From positions 32,789,232 through 32,853,231 of the forward strand of contig CM070599.1 in assembly GCA_036346395.1 (NCBI GenBank): a DNA stretch of 64,000 nt, read 5' to 3'. Of this stretch, positions 61,328 through 64,000 are shown one piece after another (within the stretch, counting starts at the first letter, position 1; each line of letters begins with the position of its first letter). The notes under the pieces are model-generated. The model made no database searches. It was not told where the DNA came from and saw only the letters and a list, made by a program, of their open reading frames with translations. This DNA comes from Hsuehochloa calcarea. Its lineage: Eukaryota; Streptophyta; Magnoliopsida; Poales; Poaceae. The position numbers and the translations under genes are program-made.

Positions 61328-62609
61328 GGAAACATCTGGAACAGAAAATCATTGGACAAAATAGTGTCCTAACAGCTGATAGACAAAGGATTACCGTCAG
61401 CTATCTGAACAGAGATAGAAAAAATAGTAGGTGTTACTGAAGTGAGAGATGTAGATTCCAGTGTCATATGAAAAGAGACACCAAAATCTAGAACTCAAAA
61501 AGTACCTGAAGGAGATGTCTGAGTTAGACTAGAAGAACCTGTTGAGCTGTGAGAAAGCTGCGGAAGTAGAGCGTGGCAGAACTGCTGAACAGAGTCACCT
61601 CGCTGAGAAAATCCTAACGTGTTGGTCTGTCCTCTCGTCGAGGAAGGACCTCCTTGTCCACCCTTGGATCATCCACCCTCGTGCGCTTGTTCAGCTTTTT
61701 CGCACCGCACAACTCTAGTAGTCGTGTCTGAAGTTCATGCAATAATTGTACTGAACCCTAGTTGGTGCAAAAACAGGAGCGAAAATAGACACCTGAGGAG
61801 GGACTGTAGTCGAAACAGAAGTTGTCGGTGTAGTCGAAGAAGAAGGGGTAGCAAGCACAGCTGGAACAAACTGTGCTACTAACCCGCGGCGAAGCTCCTC
61901 AACACGAAGCGTCGAAAGAGTCTTGGTTACTATCAGTCATGGTGAGCGACTCAGCAGTTTAGCCCTGACAGGCTCAAAATCTGGGCGAAGACGGCAGACG
62001 AAGTCATAATGGCGAAGGAGGTCACGATCTGCCTTCTGCACCTTATGACACTCCTGGTAGAGAGAAGAAACCAATTCGTCCAGCTGATGCCAGAGACTGA
62101 CCAGAGCTCGAAAGAAGTCGTCGACGGAGGAGCCCTCCTGGCAAAGCCTCTTCAACTCACGCTAAAGCGAAAAAGAACTGAGCCTCGCTGCTCTGCTGGA
62201 ATCGTTCGTGCAAATACTCTCAGATCTGACGAGTGGAACGCAAACCAACAATGTCTGGTCGAATAAAATCGTCGACGTTGACCACCAGGATGGCTCGAAC
62301 ACGGGCCTCATCAGCACACCAGCGCTCAAAAGCGTCTATGACATGGAAGGCATCATCAATAGCATCAACAGGAGTAGTAGTGGCCTCTACCTCCTTCTTG
62401 GCGACCTCATCTTCTGCAAGAGGTGAAGAAGTAGGCTGTTTGGGAGGAGGCTGAACCAGCGACGGTGGACAAGGTCGAGCATCAGTGACATATCCCCAAA
62501 GACGAAGACCATTGAGCGTGATCTCCATGAGTGAAGACCACAACCTGTAGTTTGTTCCATGAAGCTTTGTTCCCGAGAATAGGATCGCATCTGATGGAAC
62601 GGAAGCCAT
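61328..62609 (-). mobile_element. Copia retrotransposon gag and start of pol, truncated
   Basis: The minus strand from 62609 reads ASVPSDAILFSGTKLHGTNY and RLWSSLMEITL (copia gag), continues with FIRPDIVGLRST, and after a frame break DDFFRALVSLWHQLDEL and CRLRPDFEPVRAKLLS (62140-61940). Further left come a Ser/Thr-rich linker and the start of the protease region (VLDFGVSFHM, where relatives have D-S-G; about 61490). Frame breaks and the changed D-S-G active site show it is inactive. It stops at the gypsy LTR insertion. Confidence 0.87.
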
Positions 62610-63205
62610 CGGTAGGCGGCGTGGGACGACGCGGCAATGAAGGCAACAAAGTCTAATAAGCGGCGCTGGACGGCGTAGCGGTTAAATCGGCGTATTGTTT
62701 TTTTAGTTTTTTTTTTTGGAAATACTCTGTTTTTATAGAAACCAATCAGTTTTTATACCACGCGAAGGCGTCCTCGGCTCGATCCAATCACGGGCATCGA
62801 CAGGGGCGGCAGCGTGCGCGGATGCCGACCGAACGGGCGGCGGCATTGAATGGCGGGGCATCAGGCGGCGGTGGCAATCCAGGCGAGCAAGCGGTGGCGA
62901 TCAAGGCGAGCAGCGGCGGTGGCGGCAGCGGTATTGGGAGACCCGTAAACGACGGCGTCGAGCGGTGGCGTCGGCGGCCGTAGAGGCGGCGGCGGCGGCG
63001 ACCCGCAGCGATGGTGTCGAGCGTGGCGGTGATTGGGAGACCCGTGAGGCAACGACATCAGCGGCCCGTGGCGGCGGCATCGGGCGGCCCGGCGGCGGCG
63101 GGTGACTGCAGCGACGGTGTTAGGCGATGGCGGCGGCAGCGTCAGACGGCGGGGGGTCGGGATGGCAACAGAAGGAGCTAAGATAGAGTTCTAGCTCTAA
63201 TACCA
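62610..63205 (-). mobile_element. Copia leader and primer-binding site
   Basis: The primer-binding site TGGTATTAGAGC reads on the minus strand at about 63204-63193, next to the LTR. The leader contains a GGCGGCGGC-rich block (62780-63170) that gives spurious Arg/Ala-rich frames on both strands. Confidence 0.7.
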
Positions 63206-63351
63206 TGTTACGAATATTATGTATGTATTCATAAGACCTAATAAACAATATATAAGGAGTACAAAAAGAATGTTACATAGAAATATATCGTACACATATA
63301 AGAAAATACAAAAGTTATATAAGAAAATATAAAATAATTCCTATTCTAACA
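63206..63351 (-). mobile_element. Short copia 5' LTR, 146 bp
   Basis: Begins TGTTACGAAT at 63206 and ends TTCTAACA at 63351, with matching TGTTA/TAACA ends. The minus-strand order LTR, primer-binding site, leader, gag shows that this is the 5' LTR. The 3' LTR is not in the window. Confidence 0.8.
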
Positions 63352-63817
63352 AAGTTAACGTGTGATGTCTGCTGCTTTAGTTGGGTGACTTGCCTCGTTG
63401 CATTCTGCTGTTCTTTTTCTTCATCGTTTCTATGTTCCAGTGTTCAGTGTCTCGAGGTGCTCATGCAGTTTCTGTGTTCTTCGGTCAGAGTTCACAAGTA
63501 ACACACTGCATTCCTATTCCTAACTCTAGCTTGTTAACCTATGCAGTATGCATGATGAGCCGAATTCCCAAACAAGCAAACAAAAAAGAATCTCGCAAGT
63601 TAAGGTTTGCTCCATGTCAGTATCAGGTAATTTCTTGTGCGTGAAGGAGTCGTCGCTGCGAGTTGCAAACCTGCACAATAGCAAGCGTTCAAAACGGCGT
63701 GCGAAACGCCCCCATTTTGACCTGACTAGTCCACTCTTCCCCACCAACTCAACTCCGATCGACGACAAAACAGCGCAGAAAGCAACAAGCGAATCCCCCA
63801 TCCGATTCCCAAATCAA
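63352..63817 (+). promoter_or_regulatory. Upstream region of the protoporphyrinogen oxidase gene
   Basis: Less than 500 bases separate the copia LTR from the start codon, so the promoter must lie in or overlap this interval. No clear TATA box was picked out. The frame at 63381-63644 (MGDLPRCILLFFFFIV) has no known relative. Confidence 0.4.
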
Positions 63818-63978
63818 ATGCTCTCTTCTACTCACTCTTCCACCCGCTTCCCCTCGCCCCATCCTTATCTCTCCGCGCGCGCGCGCCGGCTCCGCCCCGC
63901 CGTCCTCGCCATGGCCGCCTCCGACGACCCCCTCCCCGCGCCCGCCAGGTCGGTCGCCGTCGTCGGCGCCGGCGTCAG
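63818..63978 (+). CDS. PPO2: Protoporphyrinogen oxidase 2 (PPO2), first exon only
   Basis: Starts with ATG at 63818 and reads MLSSTHSSTRFPSPHPYLSA, a basic Arg-rich stretch, then LAMAASDDPLPAPARSVAVV and GAGV. The exon ends with AG at 63978 before GTCAGAG, leaving a phase-2 codon that should complete the Ser of the dinucleotide-binding motif GAGVSGL in exon 2. The VAVVGAGV turn is the start of the FAD-binding Rossmann fold. The enzyme oxidises protoporphyrinogen IX to protoporphyrin IX, the last step shared by haem and chlorophyll synthesis, in mitochondria and in some plants also plastids. A second in-frame ATG at 63911 matches the start of the mature-like form. The match to maize PPO2 is from memory; other FAD amine-oxidase relatives are less likely because of the SDDP..APARSVAVVGAGV text. 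The rest lies beyond the window. Confidence 0.87.
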
Positions 63979-64000
63979 GTCAGAGTTCTACGACATCTCT

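Noticed and set aside
62716..63105. Arg-rich open frame of 129 residues
   Set aside because: GGC/GGCGGC repeats in the copia leader produce open frames in several phases; no protein motif.
1..64000. A bacterial-type defence or other novel multi-gene system
   Set aside because: No prokaryotic operon structure is present. The window is a plant genome segment and the unusual content is explained by transposons and gene fragments.

Overview
This is a stretch of a grass nuclear genome. The evidence is spliced genes with GT-AG introns, GC-rich first exons in an AT-rich background, a eukaryotic tRNA gene with internal promoter sequences, and many plant-type transposons (copia and gypsy LTR elements, TRIM, CACTA, Mutator-like, Helitron). 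Protein matches are from memory of plant families; no search was run. Exon joins were made by hand from splice sites and reading phase.

Layout: (1) 1973-9649, minus strand, is a complete 14-exon gene for a membrane-anchored class-3 (diacylglycerol-type) lipase. An isolated paralogue of its first exon lies 2.7 kb upstream at 12394-12684. (2) 13.3-25.6 kb is transposon-rich: a copia 3' end, degenerate pol, a gypsy gag remnant with a 3.26 kb LTR, a copia LTR with leader, an ATL-type RING-H2 pseudogene that has lost its RING, and a minisatellite. (3) 27875-40981, plus strand, is a complete 6-exon bHLH transcription factor gene of the FBH/AKS type. Its 9.6 kb first intron holds a MITE, a Mutator-like element and a CACTA element, and intron 2 holds a TRIM. 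All exon phases still join. (4) 41.1-46.1 kb holds two gag-only copia-type elements in opposite orientation, with a tRNA-Leu(UAA) gene between them. (5) 46758-51601 is a Helitron that captured a fragment of the serine palmitoyltransferase LCB2 gene and a coiled-coil exon. (6) 53-63.4 kb holds LTR-retrotransposon debris: gypsy-like LTR blocks, a 3.67 kb gypsy LTR of the same family as at 17-20 kb, and a truncated short-LTR copia element. (7) 63818-63978, plus strand, is the first exon of a protoporphyrinogen oxidase 2 gene that runs off the window.

Only four loci look like functional host genes: the lipase, the bHLH factor, tRNA-Leu and the PPO2 start. They show no obvious shared pathway; this is ordinary grass gene order separated by nested transposons. 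The points most worth following are the orphan lipase first exon, which could be an alternative first exon, and the gene-capturing Helitron.
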